From contig NZ_JAHGAJ010000036.1 of NCBI RefSeq assembly GCF_030248535.1, forward strand, positions 1-64,000: a stretch of DNA of 64,000 bases. The letters run 5' to 3'. Positions 17,452-25,701 of this stretch are shown one piece after another. Every line of letters begins with the position of its first letter. Position 1 is the stretch's first letter. The notes under the pieces were generated by a model. The model had not been told where the DNA came from and did not search any database. It saw only the letters and a list, made by a program, of their open reading frames with translations. The position numbers were made by a program, and so were the translations under genes. Source of the stretch: Vibrio sp. D404a. Its GTDB lineage: Bacteria; Pseudomonadota; Gammaproteobacteria; Enterobacterales; Vibrionaceae.

Positions 17452-18369
17452 ATGCACTGTTCATATATTCAGGACAATACCTTGGTGGATTTAGGCAACT
17501 TAAAGGGACTGACTATCTTTGCCGTTGTAGTTGAAGAAGGCAGTTTCGCCTCAGCAGCAAAACGGTTGGGGATGCACCGATCGGCAGTGAGTGAGCAGAT
17601 CAATAAGCTCGAAGCAAGACTCAATGCTCGCTTGTTACAGCGAACCACTCGACAAATGATGCTTACAAATGAAGGTGAACGTATTTTTCCATCAGCAAAA
17701 GCGATTCTTATTGGTTTAGAGGAAAGTGAAGCAAGTTTGCTGAAAGACAAACCTGAAGGCATCATTCGTGTCACGACGACTCACGATTTTGCTTCTAATT
17801 GGTTGATGGCTGTTGTTAGCGAGTTTAAAGCGCAATACCCTGAAATCGTAATTGATTACCTTCTGTCTGATCAGCGAATTGACCTAGTAAAAGGTAAGGT
17901 TGACCTCGCTATTCGCGTGGCTAATATTGAAGAGCACGGCTTTATTGCGCGTCCTCTTTTTCACGATCAAGCAAGCGTTTATGCAAGCCCTGATTTAGTT
18001 GGTTCTAATCCTGATAAAATATCTCATTCAGATGTTGAAACACTGCCATGGATGATGTTTGAGAATCTAAACCCTAACAATAAGGTTTGCTTATCTAACG
18101 ACTTTGATGAGATAGAATTAGCACCTAGCAACTATGATATTTGTGATTCACCGATCATCCTCAGAGATACAGTATTAAAAGCTAGAGGCCTTGCAATGCA
18201 ACCAGATAGGATGATGAAGGAAGCGGTAGAAAACGGACAGGCTGTGAAGTTACTTGATGGCTGGTACTATCGAAAATTCAGCTATTACTTACTGTATCCA
18301 TCACGCAAGCACTTACCCATGCGCCTGAGACTCTTCATTGATTTTTTGGTCGAATTTTCTGAAAGATAA
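17452..18369 (+). CDS. LysR-family transcriptional regulator
   Basis: About 305 aa. The LysR HTH is at GSFASAAKRLGMHRSAVSEQ, followed by the substrate-binding domain. The start is uncertain: the ATG at 17452 gives ten extra residues before the usual short N-terminus, and a GTG at 17485 (giving MDLGNLKGL...) has an AGGACA upstream and fits family length better. It is divergent from the secreted SnoaL gene and probably regulates it. The effector is not deducible. Confidence 0.9.
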   Translation: MHCSYIQDNTLVDLGNLKGLTIFAVVVEEGSFASAAKRLGMHRSAVSEQINKLEARLNARLLQRTTRQMMLTNEGERIFPSAKAILIGLEESEASLLKDKPEGIIRVTTTHDFASNWLMAVVSEFKAQYPEIVIDYLLSDQRIDLVKGKVDLAIRVANIEEHGFIARPLFHDQASVYASPDLVGSNPDKISHSDVETLPWMMFENLNPNNKVCLSNDFDEIELAPSNYDICDSPIILRDTVLKARGLAMQPDRMMKEAVENGQAVKLLDGWYYRKFSYYLLYPSRKHLPMRLRLFIDFLVEFSER

Positions 18370-18816
18370 GTTGAATACTGCACTTTGGATCGCTGGGCTA
18401 TAACGACACTAACTTTAATTTCTCCTGACAAACTTAGCAGAACTTTGAGTTGTTATCTCATTGTGAGGTTGAGTCTGATCATCATCTAGGAACTGGTAAG
18501 GTTTCTGATACTTCAGGATTTCTCTGGAATGAGAAAAGTAGGGTAAACGAGCTATCTGTGGTTTGAAAAACTGAGCGCCGCTAGCACGTTTTGGGGCAAA
18601 AGCTTCTTAGCGAAGTCCGCGTTAGCAACTCAAAATTCTTTGGAAACAACGGGGGGTGGGGGAAATAATCTATCGGGCAGGTCACTTTGGTTCAAAGGAC
18701 ATACATTCCTTATCAATATGTGAGATCTATAAAACCCAAAATAGGTTCGAAAATTCGACATTAATTCGACTGGATGAGTGACAACCTCAAAACAAAACAA
18801 CCACCGAGTAAAGAAT
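18370..18816. other. Intergenic region before cytochrome b561
   Basis: About 450 bp without a supported gene. It contains a G-rich run (near 18648-18661) and short self-complementary stretches but nothing I can name. It probably carries the promoter of the cytochrome gene. Confidence 0.4.
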
Positions 18817-19374
18817 ATGTCGAATCCAACAACAGCTACATTATCGAGAACATCCATTACGCTTCACTGGCTTGCCGGCAGTATGATGCTATACATGCTC
18901 TTCTCTGGCTTATTAATGGAAAGCCTTGAGGTTGAATGGTTTTTTGATTCTCATACCTCCTTGGGCGTCGCCATTATCGCTATTCTTATTCCAAGAATTG
19001 TTTGGCGCTTCATAGAAGGGTGGCCTGAACCTGTGGGAGATTATAGCCGTATAGAAAAGTATGCCGGTAAGGTCGTGCATTGGTTGCTGATGCTCAGCAT
19101 GATCGCAATGCCATTGTCTGGCGCCGCGATGTCGATTGCCGGTGGGCACGGGCTGCATATATTCGCCTTGGAAGTATGGCCAGAAACCGTCGACCCAAGC
19201 ACCCCTGGTGAAATGTTAATACTGTCCCCTACTCTCCAAGAGTTATCTGAAAGCATCCATCACCTGGTGGGGCAATACGTGTTGCCTATTAGCTTAGTAC
19301 TCCACGTTGTAGGGGCAATGAAACACCACATCATCGATAGAGATCGAACCCTACTTAGAATGCTTGGGCGATGA
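18817..19374 (+). CDS. Cytochrome b561 family protein
   Basis: About 185 aa from the ATG at 18817 (MSNPTTATLSRTSITLHWLAG). Four membrane helices carry the haem-ligand histidines: His in ITLHWLAG, His in FDSHTSLG, His in KVVHWLLM and His in LVLHVVGAMKHH. These inner-membrane di-haem proteins move electrons between quinol and an acceptor. Bacterial members include CybB (superoxide:ubiquinone oxidoreductase). An in-frame upstream ATG at 18778 is less likely. It stands alone between two regulator regions. Confidence 0.9.
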   Translation: MSNPTTATLSRTSITLHWLAGSMMLYMLFSGLLMESLEVEWFFDSHTSLGVAIIAILIPRIVWRFIEGWPEPVGDYSRIEKYAGKVVHWLLMLSMIAMPLSGAAMSIAGGHGLHIFALEVWPETVDPSTPGEMLILSPTLQELSESIHHLVGQYVLPISLVLHVVGAMKHHIIDRDRTLLRMLGR

Positions 19375-19410
19375 ACAACTAAGTGCTTTTTTAACTTAAG
19401 AAAGTCTAAC

Positions 19411-19444
19411 AAAAAAGCCCACTAAAAAATATCAGTAGTGGGCT
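19411..19444 (-). terminator. Terminator downstream of the AraC remnant
   Basis: Stem AGCCCACTA (19416-19424)/TAGTGGGCT (19436-19444). On the minus strand it is followed by TTTTTT (19411-19416). It would have ended the AraC gene whose stump lies at 19483-19758, and it also faces the cytochrome gene. Confidence 0.85.
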
Positions 19445-19482
19445 CAGTTATATGACTGTCCCTAGGTCATTCACCGCCGGGG

Positions 19483-19758
19483 TTACGAGTTCACGAAATC
19501 CTGCGGCATGAGGCACAGTAAATACTGGGCTCTTTCTGGATTGTGCTTAGCCCAGTTACGACTGTCACGAGGGGTTACTTCAATTAAGTTTTTGTATTCA
19601 CGAGTAAACTGAGAGAAGTTTTCGTAACCGACATCTTGAGCAACCTCACTGATACGTCGGTCTTCCTGCGTTATCACATGTAAGCGTACTTGCTTAGCGT
19701 ATTTTAATGGTGAGAGCCCCGTTCGTTGCTTAAATGCACGATGAAAAGAGGCAGCGCT
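19483..19758 (-). pseudogene. AraC-family regulator stump (C-terminal DNA-binding part only)
   Basis: The frame from 19758 reads SAASFHRAFKQRTGLSPLKY and on through VAQDVGYENFSQFTREYK and VTPRD, the second half of an AraC DNA-binding domain. Homology stops abruptly at about 19758, where a TGA and unrelated sequence follow. The sensing domain and first HTH helix are missing. A GTG at 19677 could give a 64-aa product, but it would lack half the DNA-binding domain. Clear gene remnant. Confidence 0.8.
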
Positions 19759-19760
19759 AC

Positions 19761-19788
19761 GTCATAGGCAATTCCATTCACCTATGAC
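19761..19788. repeat. 8-bp inverted repeat at the AraC breakpoint
   Basis: GTCATAGG (19761-19768) and CCTATGAC (19781-19788) flank 12 bases, directly beside the point where AraC homology ends. It may be a recombination scar or a chance hairpin. Confidence 0.4.
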
Positions 19789-19870
19789 TTGCTTCTGTTC
19801 GCTCAAGCAATCAATTTTTCTAGGTTAGCAGTAGTATCGACATTGCAATAACCAAACGGCAATGCAGCCA

Positions 19871-20275
19871 TTAACCTGCAGAAAGTGGACGAAGGAAGAT
19901 TTGCTCACGTAGCACTTGCCAGCGCTCATCTTCAAAGCGTAATTCGATATTACAAAGCAGCTTCATTTCTTCTCCATTCATGCCACTGTGCTTACGGCTC
20001 AATACACACACCGCTGAATCACCCAGAATGTGGAAATCATGCCATTCTGCCCATGTGTTGAGTTGGTTTTTCCCTTCCTCAGCTTGCTTAGCGAAATGCG
20101 CTTTGAACTCCGCCTTATTAAAGGTTTGCACTGTACTGTCAGGCATGATCAAGGTGGTATGAAAATCTTGGTGGTAGATCGTGTCCAGCGCTTCAATATC
20201 AAAGTTGGTTGCGCGGTCAATCAGGTGATCCATGGCTTCACGAATGGCTTGTTTAGTATGAGTCGGTTTCATCAT
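19871..20275 (-). CDS. NTF2-like (SnoaL-type) protein
   Basis: About 134 aa from the ATG at 20275, chosen because AGAGAGAG precedes the ATGATG. The longer frame to 20326 adds an unlikely N-terminus. It has a single NTF2 fold: DHLIDRATNFDIEALDTIYH, then HTTLIMPDSTVQTFNK and the C-terminal sheet LLCNIELRFEDERWQVLREQ. No signal peptide, so cytosolic. It is divergent from the LysR gene at 20387, which probably regulates it. Function unknown. Confidence 0.75.
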   Translation of the reverse strand: MMKPTHTKQAIREAMDHLIDRATNFDIEALDTIYHQDFHTTLIMPDSTVQTFNKAEFKAHFAKQAEEGKNQLNTWAEWHDFHILGDSAVCVLSRKHSGMNGEEMKLLCNIELRFEDERWQVLREQIFLRPLSAG

Positions 20276-20386
20276 TGCTCTCTCTTCTATCGAATGTTTG
20301 GTTGACGAACACGATATTAACCACACTGGATTTGTTATAGAACCAAGCTAAAATGAACACCATCTATTCCAAATTCGAATATACTT

Positions 20387-21280
20387 ATGGACCAACTCGG
20401 GGCAATGCGCGTATTTCTTCGCGTAATACAAACAGGTAGCTTCTCGGCTGCAGCCAGAGAGCAAAACTCTTCTCAAGCAACCATTAGCAAGAAAGTGGCC
20501 GCACTCGAAGATAAATTGGGGGTAAAGCTGATCACACGTACAAGTCGTGAGCTTTCATTGACTCAAGCAGGACAAGAGTATTGCGAGCACTGCCTGAGCA
20601 TTGTGCAGGAGATTGATGAAGTTGAAGCCAGCGTTCGCTCACAAGTCAGCTCTCCCAAGGGAACACTGCGTATTGCAGCTGCTGCGCCACTGGCGAGGAT
20701 CTTACTGGCGCCTTTGATCGCCAAATTTCTGGATGAATACCCAGACATCAAAGTGGACATGGTGATCGATGAGCGCCATATCGACCTTGTCGCAGAGGGT
20801 ATCGATATCGCGATTCGTGCGAGGAAACTGGAAGATTCATCATTAATTGCAAGACCACTATTTAACAACCCATTGCTGTTAGTGGCAGCCCCTTGCTACT
20901 TAAAGAAACATGGCACCCCAATACAACCTAACGATCTCAAATCTCATCAGTGTATTGTTTACACCTTTAATCGGTCCCTCAACAACTGGCATTTTGTCGA
21001 CAATGGCCAAGAAGTCTCTGTTCCCGTTCGTGGCAGCTTTCGCAGTAACAGTGGCGAAACCAATCTTGAGATGGCGCTTGCGGGTCTAGGCATTACTCAA
21101 CTCCCCATTTGGATGATGGATGAGTATCTGCAGTCAGGCGAACTAGTAAGAGTATTGGAAGAGTTTCCGAGTGATGCCGTTCCGATCAATGCGATTTACC
21201 CGCAAAGCAGGCACGTCCCTTTGAAGGTGCGTTGCTTCGTAAACTTTATTCAAGAACAGCTACGTGGTAGGTATCCATAG
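20387..21280 (+). CDS. LysR-family transcriptional regulator
   Basis: 297 aa, full length. HTH at GSFSAAAREQNSSQATISKK, then a typical CrgA/DsdC-like effector domain (SPKGTLRIAAAAPLARILLA, HIDLVAEGIDIAIRARKL, ending near the usual SRHVPLKVR). This is the subgroup that often controls a divergently transcribed oxidoreductase or small enzyme. Here the divergent neighbour is the NTF2-like gene at 20275, about 110 bp away. Confidence 0.92.
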   Translation: MDQLGAMRVFLRVIQTGSFSAAAREQNSSQATISKKVAALEDKLGVKLITRTSRELSLTQAGQEYCEHCLSIVQEIDEVEASVRSQVSSPKGTLRIAAAAPLARILLAPLIAKFLDEYPDIKVDMVIDERHIDLVAEGIDIAIRARKLEDSSLIARPLFNNPLLLVAAPCYLKKHGTPIQPNDLKSHQCIVYTFNRSLNNWHFVDNGQEVSVPVRGSFRSNSGETNLEMALAGLGITQLPIWMMDEYLQSGELVRVLEEFPSDAVPINAIYPQSRHVPLKVRCFVNFIQEQLRGRYP

Positions 21281-21694
21281 CCGTACAAAGTCAGAAACCT
21301 ACAGGACAACGTCAATGCGATCTCCCCTCATATTTTCGCGGAATGGAGGGCTTGTTACCATGGTCGTGACCAGTGTGATTGCCTTTAACTGTTTTGGAGT
21401 ATTGAAGAAGAGAGAAGATAGGAACAAGAAAATTGCTTGTAATGAAGTCAGGGTCGGAAGTTAATCGTGCTAAAAACGTGAGAAGCCAAACCTTCATTGA
21501 TAGGATTTCGAGTGTTCAGTCGTCGAACTCTCGAATTTTCCTGATGTTTTAATACCGCCCATAAATACTAAAACAGCCCCCTAAAAGCATGTAAAGGCCG
21601 CTTGAGTGAGTTGTGGGCCGCTCTTATCCGCAGATCAGGTCCTATAAAATTCTTCGTATGTTGTATGGAGATCTACCGCATATTGAAATTTACC
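21281..21694. other. Intergenic region, nothing recognised
   Basis: About 410 bp between the LysR stop and the convergent MocR gene. Short open frames exist on both strands but none has a convincing ribosome site or a recognisable product. No strong hairpin with a T-tract was found. Confidence 0.4.
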
Positions 21695-23110
21695 TTATTC
21701 ATCCAACATATTTTGGATCAACTCGGCTAACCGTTTTATCGCTCTTTCTTCCGACTCAGAACATTCAAATGACGCGTTAAGTCGAAAACAATGGTTAAAC
21801 TGATTACTCACAGAAAACATTTTGCCAGGGGCAATACTAATATTCTCTTGCAAGGCTTTATGATACAGGTCTGTCGCATCTAGGTGTTCCGGAAGCTCAA
21901 CCCATAAAAAATAACCACCTTCTGAGTAATGTACGGTGACATTAGAAGGAACATAAGAGCTTAACATCTGCCACGTTGAAAATTTACGCTGTTCCAGTTT
22001 TCTGCGCAATTGACGTAAATGATTTTCATAATTTCGAGTAGTTAGATATTTAGCGAGGGAAAGTTGAATCGGAGCACTGGCAGACAATGTGCTCATCAAT
22101 TGAAGTTTTTGTATAGGAAGCGCCATTTTCCCTGCCGCGACCCAGCCAATACGAAACCCGGCCACCAACGTTTTAGAGAAAGATGAACAATGCATTGTCA
22201 TACCGTGCAGATCAAAGGATTTAGCTGGTAATGGTTTTTGTCCCCCAAAATACAGTTCACTGTAGACATCATCTTCAATCAGATAAACATTGTACTCTGC
22301 CAGTAATTCAATCAAACGCTTCTTCTTTTCATTCGATAAAGTACACCCCAAAGGGTTTTGGTGATTTGTCATCAACCAGCACGCTTTTACTGGGTGAGAT
22401 TGTAGCGCTTTTTCAAGTGAATCAAGATCAATCCCATCTCTTGGATGAGTTCTAACTGACAGCGCACGCAAATTGAGTCTTTGCAGAGATTGTAATGCAC
22501 CGTAAAAAGTCGGTGACTCCACCACAACCCAGTCACCAGCTTGCGTCACAGCTTGAAGACTCAGATTCAATGCCTCAAGCGCTCCGGCCGTGATCACAAT
22601 CTCCTCGGGATGGACATTTATCCCTTGTGCCGCATAGCGTTTAGCGATGAGTTGACGTAAGTCTTTATTCCCAGGAGGTAAGTTGTCCAAAGCACTTGAT
22701 GTTGGCATATTGCGAGCTGCAGTCATAAGCGATTTGTTCACTTGATGGCGAGGATACAGCTTAGGATCAGGATACACAGAACCAAAATCAACATTGTGTG
22801 GCGTCCGGCTTGCTTGCAAAACATCAAAAATAAAATCATTGATATCAATAGATTCCGTTTTCTGGACCGTCACATCTGAGTTTTTCGGACTCGAATACTT
22901 CACTTTTGGTGCCACAAAATACCCTGAACGAGCATGAGATACGATCCACCCTTGGCTTTCGAGCACTTGATAAGCATGAAGTACCGTCATCAAACTCATA
23001 CCTGAGATTTCAGCCTGCTTTCGCAACGATGGGAGCTTGTCTCCTACTCCCCAAATCTCACTTTTAATCTGATTGCGAATTTGCTCTACGAGCTGGTCAT
23101 ATTTTGCCAA
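21695..23110 (-). CDS. MocR/GntR-type regulator with aminotransferase domain
   Basis: 471 aa. An N-terminal GntR winged helix (about 1-75: GDKLPSLRKQAEISGMSLMT, VLESQGWI) is followed by a fold-type I aminotransferase domain (about 105-470). The PLP lysine is in CSSFSKTLVAGFRIGW, and the Asp that pairs with the pyridine N is in YLIEDDVYSE. MocR proteins use PLP as a sensor to regulate vitamin B6, GABA or amino-acid genes; most are not enzymes. It is divergent from deoC with a 260-bp gap. PdxR- or YdcR-like alternatives cannot be separated here. Confidence 0.92.
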   Translation of the reverse strand: MAKYDQLVEQIRNQIKSEIWGVGDKLPSLRKQAEISGMSLMTVLHAYQVLESQGWIVSHARSGYFVAPKVKYSSPKNSDVTVQKTESIDINDFIFDVLQASRTPHNVDFGSVYPDPKLYPRHQVNKSLMTAARNMPTSSALDNLPPGNKDLRQLIAKRYAAQGINVHPEEIVITAGALEALNLSLQAVTQAGDWVVVESPTFYGALQSLQRLNLRALSVRTHPRDGIDLDSLEKALQSHPVKACWLMTNHQNPLGCTLSNEKKKRLIELLAEYNVYLIEDDVYSELYFGGQKPLPAKSFDLHGMTMHCSSFSKTLVAGFRIGWVAAGKMALPIQKLQLMSTLSASAPIQLSLAKYLTTRNYENHLRQLRRKLEQRKFSTWQMLSSYVPSNVTVHYSEGGYFLWVELPEHLDATDLYHKALQENISIAPGKMFSVSNQFNHCFRLNASFECSESEERAIKRLAELIQNMLDE

Positions 23111-23371
23111 CGGAAAACGTCCTTTGTATCTTCTACTTGAGCTGTAGCAAGCTCATCAATCTGTTATATATAAATGTACAATTTCTGTATCTATTATAGG
23201 TTTTAGCCTCTTCTTATAATAGCCTCACTTTCGGTTTGAACTGGAAGTCACTCAAAGCGTTAGGATGAATACTCGTTGATCAATACTGCAAGGACGCGTC
23301 TAAAATTCAGAGCGACAATTAGGTCGTTAATCGCTTGAGATTTAAATGACATAACTCAACAGGAGCTATCT

Positions 23372-24148
23372 ATGAGCGATTTAAAAACTGCAGCATTGCG
23401 TGCACTTAAATTAATGGATCTTACTACTTTAAACGATGATGACACGGATGAAAAAATCATCGAGTTGTGTAAGAGCGCTAAAACATCTGTAGGTAATACG
23501 GCTGCTGTCTGCATCTACCCACGTTTCATCCCTGTCGCCAAAAAACAATTACGTTTGCAAGGTACACCTGATATTCGTGTCGTTACTGTCACTAACTTCC
23601 CTCACGGTAACGACGACATCGAAATTGCAGTTGCAGAAACGAAAGCGGCCCTTATGTACGGTGCTGATGAGGTGGATGTAACGTTCCCATACCGTGCACT
23701 TATGGCTGGAAACGAAGACGTGGGATTTGAAATGGTTAAACAGTGTAAAGCAGCCTGCGGTGATACACCTTTGAAAGTCATCATTGAATCTGGTGAGCTG
23801 CAAACGAATGCGCTGATCAGAAAAGCATCTGAGATTTCAATCAAAGCAGGGGCTGACATCATTAAAACATCCACAGGTAAAGTACCCGTAAATGCAACTC
23901 TAGACGCAGCTGAAGCTATGCTGTCAGTTATCAAAGACATGGGTGTGGAAAAAACCGTTGGTTTCAAAGCCTCTGGTGGAGTACAAACTGCCGAAGATGC
24001 AAAAAAATACCTAGATATGGTTGATACTATTTTTGGTACCGAGTGGGCGGAAAATAGCATGCATTATCGTTTTGGTGCGTCTAGCTTACTAACAAACCTG
24101 CTAAATACACTAGGTGAAAGTGAGGAAGTAGCTAAGAGCAGTTACTAA
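23372..24148 (+). CDS. deoC: Deoxyribose-phosphate aldolase
   Basis: 258 aa, closely matching the enteric class (E. coli 259 aa). It splits 2-deoxyribose-5-P into acetaldehyde and glyceraldehyde-3-P. The Schiff-base lysine is in [10 protein letters not shown] (about K165), the second catalytic lysine in VGFKASGG (about K199), and the proton-relay Asp in GADEVDV. AGGAG precedes the ATG. Unlike the usual deoCABD operon it stands alone, opposite a MocR regulator, so it may be a second copy with different control. Confidence 0.96.
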   Translation: MSDLKTAALRALKLMDLTTLNDDDTDEKIIELCKSAKTSVGNTAAVCIYPRFIPVAKKQLRLQGTPDIRVVTVTNFPHGNDDIEIAVAETKAALMYGADEVDVTFPYRALMAGNEDVGFEMVKQCKAACGDTPLKVIIESGELQTNALIRKASEISIKAGADIIKTSTGKVPVNATLDAAEAMLSVIKDMGVEKTVGFKASGGVQTAEDAKKYLDMVDTIFGTEWAENSMHYRFGASSLLTNLLNTLGESEEVAKSSY

Positions 24149-24248
24149 ACAACTCTTGCTGAGAGGACTCATAGCCATCTTAGCTACCGTACCTTCTTGC
24201 ATCATCAGAAACGTATCTAACTGAATACAATAAAAAGTCAGTAAACAG

Positions 24249-24311
24249 CTAAAAGCCGCTTTCCATGAAGTGACCCCGTAAAGTTGGACATTTCTGTTAA
24301 GCGGCTTTTAG
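24249..24311. repeat. Long-loop hairpin carrying an IS3-like tip
   Basis: 13-bp perfect arms CTAAAAGCCGCTT (24249-24261) and AAGCGGCTTTTAG (24299-24311) enclose 37 bases. The loop contains TGACCCCGTAAAGTTGGACA (24271-24290), which resembles terminal repeats of IS3-family elements as I remember them. It lies after deoC, where a terminator is expected. A relic IS end, a small non-autonomous element, or an old terminator with an insertion in its loop are all possible. Confidence 0.45.
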
Positions 24312-24398
24312 TTCTCTCAATTTTAAACGAACAACAAGTGTGCTTTGTTAACCACTGTATCAAAGTGATTACGCTATATATGGCTAGTTGGTATACGG

Positions 24399-24821
24399 CT
24401 ATTTGGTCGAGACTAACGCAACCAACTTCATTCCAATCATCATACTGGCAATGAACGAGATGATGGTAATGCTACCCTCGCCCAAACTGGCGACCGCTGG
24501 TCCCGGGCAGATACCACCGATTCCCCAACCTAAGCCGAAAATAGACGCACCTAAAATCAGCTTACGATCAATCTTTGTATTCGTAGGCAGGCTAAAAGCA
24601 TTGCCATCAACGGTTTTACTGCGAGGTTTAATAATGAAATGGTAGAAAGGCGTAAATACGAGTAAAGCGCCCCCCATCACAAACGCAAGACTAGGGTCCC
24701 AATCACCTGTGATGTCGAGAAACGCAAAAATGTTAGCCGGATCGACCATGCCAGAGATATTCATTCCAGCACCGAATAGTACGCCAGACAAAAGAGCGAC
24801 AAACAAAGAGACAGGATTCAT
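24399..24821 (-). CDS. YeeE/YedE-family sulfur transporter half (DUF6691/PmpB-like)
   Basis: 140 aa, about four membrane helices. The conserved cysteine motif GGICPGPAVASLG near residues 104-116 is the C-terminal half-signature of the YeeE/YedE (TsuA) family, which moves thiosulfate or reduced-sulfur groups across the inner membrane through conserved cysteines. It begins at the base after the stop of the other half (24822). The two halves, each about 140 aa, together equal one full-length YeeE. Confidence 0.88.
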   Translation of the reverse strand: MNPVSLFVALLSGVLFGAGMNISGMVDPANIFAFLDITGDWDPSLAFVMGGALLVFTPFYHFIIKPRSKTVDGNAFSLPTNTKIDRKLILGASIFGLGWGIGGICPGPAVASLGEGSITIISFIASMMIGMKLVALVSTK

Positions 24822-25244
24822 TTAGAGCACTCCTAAACTACGACGTACAAATACAACGGCAATCGCGACAATCATAAAGGTACAGGTCGCGACGATTGAA
24901 CGTTTAGAGAAACGCCCCATGCCAATAATGCCATGTCCGCTGGTACAGCCATTACCTAGGCGCGTGCCGATACCTACCAATCCACCGGCAACCACAACCA
25001 AGCCAAGATTCATTGTGCTTAAATCAGGCAATTCAAAACCAATTGGGCGTGTAAATATAATGCTGGTCACCATGCCAAACAGAAACAATACTCGCCACAG
25101 TCGATCTCCCGCTTTAGGGGCAAGTAATCCACTAATAATCCCACTTATTCCTGCAACTTTTCCGCTAAATAACATGAGCAGACCTGCAGATAAGCCGAGC
25201 AAAGCACCACCAGCTAGTGCGTGCCAAGGTATAGAGAATTCCAT
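24822..25244 (-). CDS. YeeE/YedE-family sulfur transporter half (PmpA-like)
   Basis: 140 aa inner-membrane protein. The signature GNGCTSGHGIIGMGR (about 95-109) carries the conserved cysteine of the N-terminal YeeE half. Start codon and preceding stop abut (TAG-ATG at 25247-25242), so it is translated from the same transcript as the ArsR gene upstream and the second half downstream. It likely imports a reduced sulfur species for the redox enzyme encoded divergently at 25702. Confidence 0.88.
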   Translation of the reverse strand: MEFSIPWHALAGGALLGLSAGLLMLFSGKVAGISGIISGLLAPKAGDRLWRVLFLFGMVTSIIFTRPIGFELPDLSTMNLGLVVVAGGLVGIGTRLGNGCTSGHGIIGMGRFSKRSIVATCTFMIVAIAVVFVRRSLGVL

Positions 25245-25556
25245 CTACTTACCCTCTTGTTGATGTTTACAAAATACGCTGTGAAGTGACTCCATCAACA
25301 TCATGACTCGTTCATCGGCTAACGAATAAAACACTTGTTGCGCTTCTTTTCTCACTTTCACCAAGCCTTTCTTCTTAAGCACAGTGAGCTGTTGAGAAAA
25401 TGCAGACTGGCTTAAATGAGAAGATTTCAGCAATTCTGTAAACCCTACTTCGCCCTTACCTAACTGACACAGCACCATTAACCTATCAGGGTGAGCCATC
25501 GATTTTAAAAACTCAGCAGTTTCATTTGCGTTATCCCGCATCTCTTCAACGTTCAT
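25245..25556 (-). CDS. ArsR-family repressor, BigR/SqrR-like persulfide sensor
   Basis: 103 aa winged-helix ArsR protein: AHPDRLMVLCQL, HTH HLSQSAFSQQLTVLKKKGLV, wing VRKEAQQVFYSL. It has exactly two cysteines, C30 and C96, placed like the pair that forms a disulfide or polysulfide in BigR, YgaV and SqrR. It lacks the CVCD metal motif of ArsR/SmtB metal sensors. First gene of the three-gene operon with both YeeE halves and divergent from the CoA-disulfide reductase-rhodanese, a typical set for sulfide/persulfide control. Confidence 0.88.
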   Translation of the reverse strand: MNVEEMRDNANETAEFLKSMAHPDRLMVLCQLGKGEVGFTELLKSSHLSQSAFSQQLTVLKKKGLVKVRKEAQQVFYSLADERVMMLMESLHSVFCKHQQEGK

Positions 25557-25624
25557 CGTTTTAATCTCATCACTTAATTCTGGATATTATGATGGTTTAA
25601 CTTTATTTATTAGTCAATTCTAAT

Positions 25625-25653
25625 TTAGATAAATTTAAATTAGACTTATCTAA
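25625..25653. promoter_or_regulatory. Inverted repeat in the arsR/reductase divergent promoter
   Basis: TTAGATAA (25625-25632) and TTATCTAA (25646-25653) are separated by 13 bp, in a very A+T-rich divergent promoter. AT-rich palindromes are typical BigR-type operators. Assigned by position only. Confidence 0.5.
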
Positions 25654-25701
25654 TTATTGGTTTTATAGTAATCACCAACCAGAAGATTAAAAGGTGGCCT
25701 T

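Noticed and set aside
18370-18816. Integron attC/VCR-like repeat
   Set aside because: Short self-complementary pieces are present, but no conserved core sites (GTTRRRY with a matching partner) and no repeated copies.
21264-21497. Small open frames on both strands after the LysR gene
   Set aside because: Neither has a plausible start region or a recognisable product.
23602-24060. 152-codon minus-strand frame inside deoC
   Set aside because: Ser/Ala-rich shadow of the deoC frame; deoC is certain from its catalytic lysines.
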